Of a stretch of 64,000 nucleotides of DNA, positions 40,992 to 50,654 are shown one piece after another (position 1 is the stretch's first letter; every line of letters begins with the position of its first letter). A model generated the notes under the pieces. That model ran no database searches and was not told where the DNA came from. It was given only the letters and a program-made list of their open reading frames with translations. Source of the DNA: an uncultured Flavobacteriales bacterium (lineage in GTDB: Bacteria > Bacteroidota > Bacteroidia > Flavobacteriales_D > Crocinitomicaceae); the NCBI GenBank assembly GCA_905478665.1, contig CAJQJL010000048.1, positions 30,174 to 94,173 of the forward strand, read 5' to 3'. The translations under genes were made by a program, and so were the position numbers.

Positions 40992-41010
40992 AGTGTTATA
41001 AGTTTTTTGC

Positions 41011-41018
41011 CAAATATA
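41011..41018 (-). promoter_or_regulatory. -7 box of the YceI-like gene
   Basis: TATATTTG on the minus strand is a full TAnnTTTG match 19 nt before the ATG at 40991. Confidence 0.5.
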
Positions 41019-41103
41019 CCATTTATATATATACCATGGTAAATAAATAAAAAAATGAACACATTTTTTTATCAAAAGGTGCTTTAATCCGTATCTTCAA
41101 GGC

Positions 41104-41862
41104 ATGAATTTTTTTCTAGATAAAGACCATTATATTGACACAGATGTACCCATTGACATTTCTTTGCCTTTGTCGGCGTCTGAGAATAACCCAAGAGCTT
41201 GGTATGTTGATTCACCAAAATTTGAACCTGTGAGAACTGAACATTACACGGGTTCAGTCAAAGAGGGAGGGAGTGTTAATTTTAGAAACGTTTTCTTTAA
41301 CCCGCATGGGCACGGAACGCATACAGAATGCCTGGGACATATAACGGAGGAGGTTTATTCGATAAATAAAACCATGAAAACGTTTTTCTTTAAGGCTACA
41401 GTTCTTTCTATAGAGCCAGTGCTCATTAAAAGAGAAAACGGAGATATGGATCATGTAATTACTCCTGATTGTCTTAATATTCCATCGAATTGTGGTGAAG
41501 CCTTGATCATTCGCACACTCCCTAATCAAGAGGAGAAGAGAACAATGAATTATTCATCTACCAATCCAGCGTACTTTGATGTGAGTTGCGTTGAGAAAAT
41601 TCTAGCTGCAAGAGTAGAACACCTTCTGGTTGATTTACCTTCTGTTGATAGAGAGAATGATGAGGGAGCACTTGCATTTCATCACGCTTTTTGGGAAGTG
41701 CCAGAAAATCCAAATTTCACACGCACAATAACTGAACTGATCTTTGTAGACGATTCAATTGAAGACGGGGAGTACTTGATAAACTTTCAGATAGCGCCTT
41801 TTGAGAATGATGCTGCGCCGAGTCGCCCAGTGTTATACAAATTAAAAAAGGTGTTGAATTGA
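41104..41862 (+). CDS. Cyclase-family (kynurenine-formamidase-like) metal hydrolase
   Basis: The 252-residue protein has the cyclase-family metal motif HGHGTHTECLGH (about residues 75-86), akin to HxGTHxDxPxH, plus LLVDLPSVDRENDEG and FHHAFWEV. The family includes kynurenine formamidase and polyketide cyclase-like hydrolases. The Asp of the canonical motif is Glu here. It has no kynurenine pathway neighbours, so the substrate is open. The stop codon is in the loop of a terminator hairpin. Confidence 0.85.
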   Translation: MNFFLDKDHYIDTDVPIDISLPLSASENNPRAWYVDSPKFEPVRTEHYTGSVKEGGSVNFRNVFFNPHGHGTHTECLGHITEEVYSINKTMKTFFFKATVLSIEPVLIKRENGDMDHVITPDCLNIPSNCGEALIIRTLPNQEEKRTMNYSSTNPAYFDVSCVEKILAARVEHLLVDLPSVDRENDEGALAFHHAFWEVPENPNFTRTITELIFVDDSIEDGEYLINFQIAPFENDAAPSRPVLYKLKKVLN

Positions 41863-41878
41863 TATTCAACACCTTTTT
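41845..41878 (+). terminator. Terminator hairpin holding the cyclase stop codon in its loop
   Basis: AAAAAGGTGTTGAAT (41845-41859) and ATTCAACACCTTTTT (41864-41878) form a perfect 15-bp stem. The loop TGAT contains the cyclase TGA (41860-41862). The T-run is part of the stem's 3' arm. Confidence 0.75.
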
Positions 41879-42229
41879 CGTAGTAGTAAGTTAATTTTTT
41901 GTAGTAGTTGTAACAACAAACTCTTCCTCCGAAGAATTAAACCTCATAAAAAATAAAAAATCAGGAATTTTCTTTAAGCCTGTACTTTCGTACCTGCTTT
42001 GAACATGAGAACATTAAGAACTGTTATACTCTTTAATCAAACTAGAAAATGAAACTGCCTCTCCAAGCAGTGTGTCCTCATTATGTCAAAGCGAACTAAA
42101 AAGAAAATTTCCTGATATTTCTCCTTATTTCTTAAGTCAATAATAAGAACTTAATTCCGATCTGTAATTGGTAAATGAATATTCAGGGTAAATGGTCGAA
42201 TATTCCTTGTTTTTCAATTATTTTTCAAT
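41879..42229. other. Empty 350-bp intergenic stretch
   Basis: No gene, RNA or strong repeat is seen between the cyclase terminator and the end of the LytTR gene. Frames are short and AT-rich. It contains a few small palindromes such as GTACTTTCGTAC, not diagnostic. Confidence 0.5.
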
Positions 42230-42973
42230 TTAGAGATTCTCTAATCTCTTGAAAAAGAGGTCTCTCTTGGCAGGAGACAAAGGAACTTCAGAACCATCTT
42301 TCATAACAACAGCCCCTCCATTTTTCTTGTCGTAACGATCAACATAGTCGATATTCACTAAGTGAGATTGCTGAACGCGTAAGAAGTTATGACCTGATAA
42401 AAGCGTTTCATATTCCTTAAGGGTTTTTGAAACTAGAATTTTTTTGTTGTCCAATAAAAAGAAGGATGTGTAATTACGGTCTGCTTCGCAACGAATAATT
42501 TGATCCAATTCAACAACGTGAACGCTTTCCTGTGTTTTTAATACAAGTCTCCGCTTTTCATTTGGTTGTATATTTTTTTGAAGTGCATCGAACTGAGAAT
42601 GCTCTTTCCCATCATCCAAAGCCACTAACGCTTTCTCCATTGCCATTTTAAGCTCGGATGTGTCAACAGGCTTCAGCAAGTAATCCAATGCACTGAACTT
42701 AATTGCCTTGATGGCAAACTCCTCATGTGCTGTTATAAAGATCACTTCGAAGTCCTTGTCCTCGATCGATCGAATAACATCAAACCCAGTACCGTCAGGC
42801 ATTTGAATATCAAGAAATACAATATCTGGATTGTGCTTTTCAATTGCGGCAATACCAGACTGAACGTTTTCACCTTCAGGGATTGTCTGTACATCGAACC
42901 CAAATGAATCTATCATGCGTGCTATGAGCTCCCGAGTTCTGTTTTCGTCGTCGATTATGAGTACCTTTTTCAT
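42230..42973 (-). CDS. LytTR-family response regulator
   Basis: The 247-residue protein has a receiver domain (1-120) with the acidic cluster DDENR, the phosphorylated Asp in IVFLDIQMPDG near 55 and Lys in LLKPVD near 106. A LytTR DNA-binding domain follows (about 142-245: RLVLKTQESVHVVELDQIIR, FLRVQQSHLVNIDYVD). It follows the cognate LytS-like kinase by 4 bp. The target is unknown. Confidence 0.93.
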   Translation of the reverse strand: MKKVLIIDDENRTRELIARMIDSFGFDVQTIPEGENVQSGIAAIEKHNPDIVFLDIQMPDGTGFDVIRSIEDKDFEVIFITAHEEFAIKAIKFSALDYLLKPVDTSELKMAMEKALVALDDGKEHSQFDALQKNIQPNEKRRLVLKTQESVHVVELDQIIRCEADRNYTSFFLLDNKKILVSKTLKEYETLLSGHNFLRVQQSHLVNIDYVDRYDKKNGGAVVMKDGSEVPLSPAKRDLFFKRLENL

Positions 42974-42977
42974 ATGT

Positions 42978-45203
42978 CTAGTTTATTGGGTTTGATTCAA
43001 CAGCGTATGGTAACGAAATTAACACTTTTGTCCCAGTTTCCAATTCTTTATCATAATCTTCAACCAGAAGTGATCCTTCCGTCTTATATTTCTTGTTTAG
43101 GTTTTCAATTCGCTGACTAGTGATGTCCATCGCCATGCTTTTGTGCGCAGAACTTTTCTTATTAGCCTTTGAACCTTTTCTACCAATACCATTGTCAATA
43201 ATGGAAATTTGGAGCATGTCATTCTCTTTGGTGAATGATACATGTATAAAACCACCTTCTACCGTATGGAGTTGCCCGTGTTCAATAGCATTTTCGATAA
43301 AGGGCTGCGTAATCATTGGCGGGATGATGGCAGATTCTTCAAACAGGAGTTCGTCAGCATGAACATCAAAATCGAAACGATCTTGGAACCGTAGTTTCTG
43401 CATTTCAAGGTACTTCTGTAAAATCTCAATTTCCGTGGTAATTGGAATATGACCTTTTGGAGAATTTTCTAGAATCAAACGCATGAGTCGGGAGAAATTA
43501 ACCAAAAACTTGGAGGAATTGACCGTGTCATTTTCAAAAATGTAACTCTGAATTACTGACATCGCGTTGAATACAAAATGTGGATTCATTTGTGTACGCA
43601 AAAGTGTCTGAGACATTTCAGCCTCGTATTGTTGCTGTTTAATTTTGGTTTGATTCCAGCGGTAGAAGATGACAATTCCCGCCAAAACAATAATGATTAA
43701 AAAGGCGATGATAATGTACATCTGGAAATTATTCCTCAATTGACTATTTTCCAATTTCGTGGATGCAAGATCTCGTTCACGACGCTGTTGCTGGATTGAA
43801 TCTGCTTGAGAATTAATTAACCGTTCTCGTTGCTCTGATCGATAAGACTCACTCAACTCCGCAATTTTTGTTGCTGCTTGCAAGGTCGCATTGCTGTCCA
43901 GGTAATTCAGATAGAGCTCCATGTAATTCAGGGACGATTCAATGTCGTTGACATCCTTGTATACATCAGCAATGGTTCTGTAGGTGTGATAGATCTGATT
44001 TTTGGCACCGTATTGTTCACGAATTTCAATGGAACGGTTCAGGTAATTTAATGCGTTTGAATACCTTCCTTGTTCCTTAAAAACAGTTCCTACGTTGTGG
44101 TATACACCAGCAATTTTCTCCTTGTTACTGGTAGACTCATAATAAACCAATGCTTGATTGAAATTACTGGAAGCAAGGTTGTATTTCTTTTGCTCCTTGT
44201 AAACCATTCCCAGAATATTGTGCGTTTCCCCGAGGCCATTGAAGTCATTTAGGTTCGATAAATACTTGATCGATTGATTGGCATTTTGAATAGCGGATGA
44301 AAAATTCTTTCTATCCAATTGTACGGCGGCAAGATTGGTGAGGGCGAGCCCCATTTGTCGTTCATCATGAATCTGTTGGGCGTACCCCAGCGATCTGCGG
44401 AAGTAATATTCAGCATCTTTGAGATTCAAAATTAGCTTTTGATCCCGTCCAATTTCACGTGTATACTTTGCCAATAACCAGATGTTTCTAGCCTCCTCAG
44501 CCAACTGTAGACTAATGAGATTCTTAGCAACGCTTAATTCTATTTGTCCAAAGAAATCATAGATCCGCGATTGGGTATTAACGGCGATCGATAATACCGA
44601 TTTGTCTTTTGCCCTTCGCGCAGAATTGATCGATTTTGCCGCATAAAAGAGGGAAGAGTCTTTCTCATTCATGGACATAAAATTCAATGCTAGATGCGAA
44701 TAAGTCTCGGCAAGCATCGCATTGTTCTTGTTCTTTTGTGCAAGTTTTATCGCTTGATTGAAATAGAAATCAGCCGTTTCATATTCTTGCATGCTGCTGT
44801 GATAATGCCCTAGATGTCTAAACAACTTGGTGCGAATGTCATCCGAATTTAGCTTGTTCAGAAAGGGTTGACAAGCGAGAATGGTTCTGAAGTATTCGTC
44901 CTGATCACCAATCATCTCTGCTATTTCCGCATTGTAGAATAGCGCATTGAACCGAATTGAATCTTCAAAGCTTCTACTTTCGCGTAAGATGATGTGACGT
45001 AATGAATCTGCCCGATGAATATTGCTGACCTTGTAATATTCCCCCAAAGCCATCAGCCTATTGAATTTCTTCTTGGGGCTTGTTTCGGAATTATACGATT
45101 TTATTAACTGGCTTTCTCGCGATTGCTGAGCATGCGCAACGGTTGATGCCAATAGCAAGACCATTGCAATTTTGCAAAAAGAAATAAGAACAGTTCTAAA
45201 CAT
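42978..45203 (-). CDS. LytS-type sensor histidine kinase with periplasmic TPR domain
   Basis: The 741-residue kinase has a signal peptide (ISFCKIAMVLLLASTVAHAQ). About eight TPR repeats span 35-440 (EYETADFYFNQAIKLAQKN, SLGYAQQIHDERQMGLALTNLA). A coiled coil and one membrane helix (MYIIIAFLIIIVLAGIVIFY, about 495-515) follow, then a His_kinase domain with His in RTQMNPHFVFNAMSVI near 545 and an ATPase domain ending with NGIGRKGS. It probably senses a periplasmic peptide or protein through the TPRs and phosphorylates the adjacent LytTR regulator. This layout is common in Bacteroidota. Confidence 0.93.
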   Translation of the reverse strand: MFRTVLISFCKIAMVLLLASTVAHAQQSRESQLIKSYNSETSPKKKFNRLMALGEYYKVSNIHRADSLRHIILRESRSFEDSIRFNALFYNAEIAEMIGDQDEYFRTILACQPFLNKLNSDDIRTKLFRHLGHYHSSMQEYETADFYFNQAIKLAQKNKNNAMLAETYSHLALNFMSMNEKDSSLFYAAKSINSARRAKDKSVLSIAVNTQSRIYDFFGQIELSVAKNLISLQLAEEARNIWLLAKYTREIGRDQKLILNLKDAEYYFRRSLGYAQQIHDERQMGLALTNLAAVQLDRKNFSSAIQNANQSIKYLSNLNDFNGLGETHNILGMVYKEQKKYNLASSNFNQALVYYESTSNKEKIAGVYHNVGTVFKEQGRYSNALNYLNRSIEIREQYGAKNQIYHTYRTIADVYKDVNDIESSLNYMELYLNYLDSNATLQAATKIAELSESYRSEQRERLINSQADSIQQQRRERDLASTKLENSQLRNNFQMYIIIAFLIIIVLAGIVIFYRWNQTKIKQQQYEAEMSQTLLRTQMNPHFVFNAMSVIQSYIFENDTVNSSKFLVNFSRLMRLILENSPKGHIPITTEIEILQKYLEMQKLRFQDRFDFDVHADELLFEESAIIPPMITQPFIENAIEHGQLHTVEGGFIHVSFTKENDMLQISIIDNGIGRKGSKANKKSSAHKSMAMDITSQRIENLNKKYKTEGSLLVEDYDKELETGTKVLISLPYAVESNPIN

Positions 45204-45306
45204 GAGATAGTAAAAATAACAAATTCATTCTACGTATGTCTTTGTTTTAGCGATTTTACCACCGATTTGTCGCATCCTGATTTCGATAAACATCTCGCAT
45301 TTTTTC

Positions 45307-45314
45307 TATCTTTG
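45307..45314 (+). promoter_or_regulatory. -7 box of leuS
   Basis: TATCTTTG is a full TAnnTTTG match. The start near 45321 leaves a short leader to ATG 45340 (or 10 nt to ATG 45331). Confidence 0.5.
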
Positions 45315-45339
45315 CCGCTTCAATTTACAGATGTTTGGC

Positions 45340-48252
45340 ATGGAGTACAATTTCACGGAAATAGAGAATAAATGGCGCAAATTTTGGGCTGAGAATAAAA
45401 CATTCAGGGCAGAGGATTTGAGTGAAAAACCAAAGTACTACGTATTGGATATGTTTCCTTACCCTTCTGGTGCTGGACTGCATGTTGGTCACCCACTTGG
45501 GTACATCGCGTCGGATATTTATGCGCGCTACAAACGTTTACAGGGATACAATGTACTGCACCCAATGGGTTACGATTCATTTGGATTGCCAGCGGAACAG
45601 TACGCGATTCAAACAGGGCAGCATCCGGAAAAAACGACGAAGGTAAACATTGCGCGTTACCGTGATCAACTGGATAAAATTGGTTTTTCCTTCGACTGGG
45701 ACAGAGAGGTGAGAACTTCTTCACCGGATTATTACAAATGGACACAGTGGATTTTCAAGCAATTGTACAATTCTTACTACGATACGGTCGCCGACAAAGC
45801 GATTTACATTGACAAACTGATTGCTGAATTTGAAGCAAAGGGAAATACGGAAGTAAACGCCGTTACCGATTACGAGGAAGTATTCAGTGCTGAGGAATGG
45901 AAAGGATATACGGAAGTTGAGAAAGAAAAGAGATTACAAGAATACCGTTTGACATATTTGGCTGATTCATGGGTAAACTGGTGTCCTGCATTGGGGACGG
46001 TTTTGGCGAATGATGAAGTCGTAAATGGTGTTTCTGAGCGCGGTGGACATCCCGTAGAACAGAAATTAATGCGTCAATGGTCGATGCGAATTAAAGCGTA
46101 TGCCGAGCGATTGATCTCAGGATTGGACACTGTAGATTGGACTGATTCGATCAAAGATCAACAACGCAACTGGATTGGAAAATCGCAGGGAGCATCTGTC
46201 AATTTTGCTGTGGATGGATCGGACAAGAAAATAGAAGTTTTTACAACACGCCCCGATACAATTTTTGGCGTTTCGTTTATGGTACTTGCACCGGAGCATC
46301 CATTTGTAGATGAAATCACAACGACTGAATTTGCCGAGGGCGTTGCCACGTATAAGAAAGAAGCATCGTTGAAATCGGAGCGCGACCGACAAGCTGATGT
46401 CAAAAATATTTCAGGACAGAATACTGGAGCGTATGCCATTCACCCATTTTCAGGAGAGAAGGTACAGATTTGGATTGGAGACTATGTGCTCGCATCGTAC
46501 GGAACGGGAGCAGTTATGGCGGTTCCATGTGGAGATCAACGGGATCATGATTTTGCCACTCATTTTGGAATTGAGATTCTCAATATTTTTGAGGACAAGG
46601 ATGTTTCTGAAGAGGCATACACAGAAAAAGATGCGGTGATTGCCAATTCAGATTTCCTGAACGGACTTCCAGCGAAAAAGGCTATTAAATTAGCGATCTA
46701 CGAAATTGAAAAACGTGGATTGGGTAAAGGAAAAACACAATACCGTTTGCGTGATGCTGTTTTCTCTAGACAGCGTTATTGGGGAGAACCTTTTCCTGTT
46801 TATTACAAAGGAGAGACGCCTTATTTGGTTGACGATGCAAACCTTCCAGTTACTTTACCAGAAGTCGATAAATACTTGCCGACAGAAGATGGAGAGCCGC
46901 CATTGGCGCGTGCCGAGAAAGATGCATGGAATCATTTTGAAGGTGACCGAATGGAGCACAACACAATGCCAGGTTGGGCAGGAAGCTCATGGTATTTCTT
47001 GCGCTACATGGATCCACACAATGAGAAGGAATTCGTTTCAAAAGAAAAAGTGGAGTACTGGAACAATGTCGATTTATACATTGGTGGTTCTGAACACGCT
47101 ACGGGGCATCTGCTTTACTCGCGTTTCTGGACAAAATTCTTGTACGACTTGGGATACATTTCTTTTGAGGAGCCATTTCAGAAGATGATCAATCAAGGGA
47201 TGATAACAGGTAGAAGTAGCTTTGTTTATCATACGACGGCAACAGTTCATAGGACTGGAATTAATTCTGATAAGCTATTTAGTCACGTTTTTCATTTTTA
47301 TTCTTGGACTGCGGCGCAAGAAATATTAAAGAATGGTTTCACGCCTGAGCAAGAAGAGTATCTGATCAAAGAAATGGAAAGACAAAATGATTGTCAGATA
47401 GATAAATTGACAGATTTAAAATTGATCAAACTTAATGTCGACATTAACATTGTTGACAATGATGTTTTGGATATTGAGAAGTATAAAATTTGGAGACCTA
47501 GTTATGCCAATGCCGAGTTCATCCTCGAAGAAGACGGAACCTACATCTGCGGTCACGAAGTAGAAAAAATGTCTAAGTCTAAGTACAACGTGCAAACACC
47601 AGACGAGCTAGTCGAGAAATTTGGTGCAGATACACTTCGTATGTACGAAATGTTCTTAGGGCCATTGGAGCAAAGCAAACCTTGGGACACCAAAGGAATT
47701 AGTGGAGTGCACAACTTCCTACGCAAATTGTGGCGTTTGTTCCATGATCAAGACAATAATGTGGTTTTGGATTCGGGCGAACCAACTGCAGATGCATTGA
47801 AGTCTTTGCACAAAACCATTAAGAAAATCAAAGATGATTTGGATCGTTTCTCCTTCAATACGGGGGTTTCGAACTTCATGATTTGTGTTAACGAACTCAC
47901 CGACCAGAAATGCAATAACAAAGCAATTTTGCAGGAATTAGTAATCTTACTTTCATCGTATGCACCGCATATTTCTGAAGAGCTTTGGGAGATCTTGGGC
48001 AATGAACAAGGTACTTTGAGTTATGCTTCTTTCCCAGAATTCAATGCTGATTATTTGGTAGAAGCGAATCATGCATATCCGATATCGTTCAATGGGAAAA
48101 TGCGTTTCATGCTAGAATTGCCTACGACCCTTTCGAAAGAAGAGATCGAAAAGGAAGTATTGGCGCATGAAAATTCTGCGAAGTATTTGGAAGGCAAAGC
48201 ACCGAAAAAAGTGATCGTCGTTCCAGGTAAGATTGTGAATGTAGTCGTATAA
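45340..48252 (+). CDS. leuS: Leucyl-tRNA synthetase
   Basis: The ~970-residue class I synthetase charges tRNA-Leu. The HIGH motif is in PYPSGAGLHVGHPLGY (about 44-59) and KMSKS in VEKMSKSKYNV (about 745). An editing domain (FTTRPDTIFGVSF) and a C-terminal anticodon-binding domain are present. An insertion of about 40 residues (HRTGINSDKLFSHVF to DCQIDKLTDLKL, roughly 634-690) before the KMSKS region is longer than I remember for Bacteroidota LeuRS. I prefer ATG 45340 (MEYNFTEIENKW) to 45331. The window also carries its substrate tRNA-Leu(CAA), about 38 kb away. Confidence 0.95.
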   Translation: MEYNFTEIENKWRKFWAENKTFRAEDLSEKPKYYVLDMFPYPSGAGLHVGHPLGYIASDIYARYKRLQGYNVLHPMGYDSFGLPAEQYAIQTGQHPEKTTKVNIARYRDQLDKIGFSFDWDREVRTSSPDYYKWTQWIFKQLYNSYYDTVADKAIYIDKLIAEFEAKGNTEVNAVTDYEEVFSAEEWKGYTEVEKEKRLQEYRLTYLADSWVNWCPALGTVLANDEVVNGVSERGGHPVEQKLMRQWSMRIKAYAERLISGLDTVDWTDSIKDQQRNWIGKSQGASVNFAVDGSDKKIEVFTTRPDTIFGVSFMVLAPEHPFVDEITTTEFAEGVATYKKEASLKSERDRQADVKNISGQNTGAYAIHPFSGEKVQIWIGDYVLASYGTGAVMAVPCGDQRDHDFATHFGIEILNIFEDKDVSEEAYTEKDAVIANSDFLNGLPAKKAIKLAIYEIEKRGLGKGKTQYRLRDAVFSRQRYWGEPFPVYYKGETPYLVDDANLPVTLPEVDKYLPTEDGEPPLARAEKDAWNHFEGDRMEHNTMPGWAGSSWYFLRYMDPHNEKEFVSKEKVEYWNNVDLYIGGSEHATGHLLYSRFWTKFLYDLGYISFEEPFQKMINQGMITGRSSFVYHTTATVHRTGINSDKLFSHVFHFYSWTAAQEILKNGFTPEQEEYLIKEMERQNDCQIDKLTDLKLIKLNVDINIVDNDVLDIEKYKIWRPSYANAEFILEEDGTYICGHEVEKMSKSKYNVQTPDELVEKFGADTLRMYEMFLGPLEQSKPWDTKGISGVHNFLRKLWRLFHDQDNNVVLDSGEPTADALKSLHKTIKKIKDDLDRFSFNTGVSNFMICVNELTDQKCNNKAILQELVILLSSYAPHISEELWEILGNEQGTLSYASFPEFNADYLVEANHAYPISFNGKMRFMLELPTTLSKEEIEKEVLAHENSAKYLEGKAPKKVIVVPGKIVNVVV

Positions 48253-48401
48253 GTGTAAAGCGGGTATTATAAGCTCTTACAGGGATTAGTTGATCGGTAT
48301 TGATTCAAAACCCTGCGCTCTTGCCTTTCATTTTCTACCAAAAACACGCAGTTACTTATTCTCGATTAAGCGTTACATAGATAACTCCTTAATATTGATT
48401 T

Positions 48402-49076
48402 ATGAAAACGATAACTGTTATCTTTTACCTTCTGTTCTTCTCAAATGGATTCGCCCAAGTACAAAAGGCTCCACTGAATGTGCTTGTGATGGACAAAACC
48501 CGTACGGCAATTGCCAACGACAAAGTAACATTTACAGGGCGCAAGTCTGGAAAGGAGTTTGTTGGTATCACGAATCAGCGTGGACAATTTATGGTTCACC
48601 TTCCCGCAGGCGATGTGTATGGAATAAAGGTAGACGTGATTGGTGAAGAGTTGGACCACAGCACTTTTGAAGTTCCTACGCCACCGCCTGGTTCCGAGTT
48701 TAATACCGTAACGCTTGAGATTGTCTACGAGCTACCCACTTCTATTGTACTCGATGATTTGCATTTCAGCAGTGGGCAAGCGGTCATTCAGTCATCAAGT
48801 TATAAGATGTTGAACGAATTGTCCGATTATCTAGTTCGTAAGAAAACCATGAAAATACGCGTTGAAGGACATACCGACGATGCGGGTTCTGATGCTTCCA
48901 ATCAAGAATTGTCGACAAAGCGCGCAAAAGCCGTCCGTCAATATTTAATCAAAAAAGGCGTGTCAGCAGATCGAATTTCAGCCCTTGGGTTTGGGGAGGT
49001 GCACCCCATTGCTGACAACACCACACCTCAGGGTCGCGCCTTAAACAGGAGAACCGAAATTCACGTCATTAAGTGA
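48402..49076 (+). CDS. OmpA-family outer-membrane protein
   Basis: The 224-residue protein has a signal peptide (VIFYLLFFSNGFAQ), an N-terminal beta-rich part (about 25-105) and a C-terminal OmpA/MotB peptidoglycan-binding domain (about 110-224). The motifs are VEGHTDDAGSDASNQELSTK, RISALGFGE and NRRTEIHV, with the Asp and Arg that bind diaminopimelate. It probably links outer membrane and cell wall. It is convergent with the sigma-54 activator gene. Confidence 0.9.
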   Translation: MKTITVIFYLLFFSNGFAQVQKAPLNVLVMDKTRTAIANDKVTFTGRKSGKEFVGITNQRGQFMVHLPAGDVYGIKVDVIGEELDHSTFEVPTPPPGSEFNTVTLEIVYELPTSIVLDDLHFSSGQAVIQSSSYKMLNELSDYLVRKKTMKIRVEGHTDDAGSDASNQELSTKRAKAVRQYLIKKGVSADRISALGFGEVHPIADNTTPQGRALNRRTEIHVIK

Positions 49077-49104
49077 AGTAAGGTACTCCTGCCGAATGCT
49101 AAAA

Positions 49105-50295
49105 CTAGGCAACTTGCCGGTCAAGGAAAATTAGGTCACCATCTGTTATCGTATCTGTATCACTGACTAGTAAGGCACGTTCCACCATCGATTTTAATTC
49201 ACGAACGTTGCCTGGCCAGTCGTACAGCATCATTGCCTTTATTGCCTCGTTGTTGAATGACTTATTCTCTATTTTTTGTTGTTTACAAAAGGACGCAGCG
49301 AAGTATTTTGCGAGAAGAACAATATCATTACCTCGGTTACTCAAGCTCGGAATTTGAATAATAAACCCTTGTAGTCTGAAATACAAATCTTCGCGAAATC
49401 TTCCAGCCTGAACCTCTTCCCAGAGGTCTTTGTTGGTAGCGGAGATCACCTTAATGTTAAGGTTGATCTCCTTGTTTCCACCCAGCCGCGTTACTTTGTT
49501 TTCTTGCAAGACTCGTAGCATTTTTGCTTGCAAACCCAGCGGCATTTCTCCAATTTCATCTAAAAAAATAGTTCCACCATTCGCCTCCTCAAATTTCCCA
49601 GACCGCCTTGATGCACCTGTAAATGCGCCTTTCTCACTCCCGAACAACTCACTTTCAATTAGGTCCTCGGGAATTGCAGCGACGTTAATAGCGACAAATG
49701 ATTTCCGTCTTCGTGAAGAGTTGTAGTGCAGCGCATTGGCAACGAGTTCTTTGCCCGTTCCATTCGCTCCAGTAACCAGTACAGGAATATTTATGTTTTC
49801 CACTTTATACATTAGTCGGAACATGTTTTTCATCGAAGGGCTTTCGCCGATTATGTTCTCGTACCTGTTTTTTTCAATGATCTTGTTTTGAAGTGACTGT
49901 AGTTCTATTCGCGTATGAATATTCTTCCGAAAGTTTTCAATGTTCTGCATCAATTCAACAAGTGCATTTTCATCCTTTATAAGGTAGCGATCCGCCTTTT
50001 TTTCATAAGCATCTACAACTACACTTAACTCTTTTTGACCAGAAAGAATGATCGAAATAGCATCGGGAATCCGCGTTTTTACTTCCTCAAGTATCTCAAT
50101 GCCGTTTTTTCCTGGCAAATCGTAATCAATAATGAGGAGGTCAGGGTTCTGGTAGAGCCCATTCAAGAAGTCTCGAGCCGTCGAAAAAAGTGTTACGTCA
50201 ATGTTTTCCTGACTTTCTAGTTTTGTTTTTACAACGTTTCCGAAAAATTCATCATCGTCTACGATGAATACTTTTAGTATGTGATTTGATTCCAT
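49105..50295 (-). CDS. Sigma-54-dependent response regulator lacking a DNA-binding domain
   Basis: The 396-residue protein has a receiver domain (about 8-125, phospho-Asp in LLIIDYDLPGKNG) and a sigma-54 AAA+ domain (about 147-380): Walker A VTGANGTGKELVA, the GAFTGA loop in GSEKGAFTGASRRSGKFEEA, Walker B GGTIFLDEIGEMP and the arginine-finger region VISATNKDLWEEV. It ends GDLIFLDRQVA soon after the C-terminal helices. There is no Fis-type HTH, so unlike NtrC it probably does not bind DNA itself and works from solution or via a partner. It is the last gene of a phosphorelay cluster, 6 bp after the Hpt gene. Confidence 0.92.
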   Translation of the reverse strand: MESNHILKVFIVDDDEFFGNVVKTKLESQENIDVTLFSTARDFLNGLYQNPDLLIIDYDLPGKNGIEILEEVKTRIPDAISIILSGQKELSVVVDAYEKKADRYLIKDENALVELMQNIENFRKNIHTRIELQSLQNKIIEKNRYENIIGESPSMKNMFRLMYKVENINIPVLVTGANGTGKELVANALHYNSSRRRKSFVAINVAAIPEDLIESELFGSEKGAFTGASRRSGKFEEANGGTIFLDEIGEMPLGLQAKMLRVLQENKVTRLGGNKEINLNIKVISATNKDLWEEVQAGRFREDLYFRLQGFIIQIPSLSNRGNDIVLLAKYFAASFCKQQKIENKSFNNEAIKAMMLYDWPGNVRELKSMVERALLVSDTDTITDGDLIFLDRQVA

Positions 50296-50301
50296 AATGT
50301 T

Positions 50302-50652
50302 TTAGATTAATGCATTTTTAAGTTCTTTGAAAATATAGTCGCTTTCGTTTTCTACTTCTGCAACGAGATCGCCCAAATCTGTCTGTGTGGGATTCTCAGT
50401 GCCGAGTTCAATGCGTTCTAATTTTTTTCCAGTGATTTTGGCGCCTATCATAAGAAAAGACGATTTGGCTTTATGTGCGTTTCTTTTCAAGACTTCCCAA
50501 TTTTCTTCTGCCAGTGAAGTCTTCATTTCAGAAATCAACTCAGGAGTCGATTCCAAAAACATATTTACAATTTGGTTGACCATTTCCTCAGATCCACCGC
50601 AGGTAGTCTTTAAATAGTTAAGGTCCGTTAAGGCGATTGCGTTATTGCTCAT
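50302..50652 (-). CDS. Histidine phosphotransfer (Hpt) protein
   Basis: The 116-residue all-helical protein has the Hpt signature WEVLKRNAHKAKSSFLMIGA, with the phosphorylated His near residue 58. It relays phosphate from a hybrid-kinase receiver to a downstream regulator. It lies between the two hybrid kinases, which lack their own Hpt domains, and the sigma-54 response regulator, with gaps of 2 and 6 bp, so it is the natural middle step of one relay. Confidence 0.9.
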   Translation of the reverse strand: MSNNAIALTDLNYLKTTCGGSEEMVNQIVNMFLESTPELISEMKTSLAEENWEVLKRNAHKAKSSFLMIGAKITGKKLERIELGTENPTQTDLGDLVAEVENESDYIFKELKNALI

Positions 50653-50654
50653 GA

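Noticed and set aside
42978..45203. Possible stand-alone TPR protein
   Set aside because: The frame continues through a membrane helix into a complete LytS-type kinase domain.
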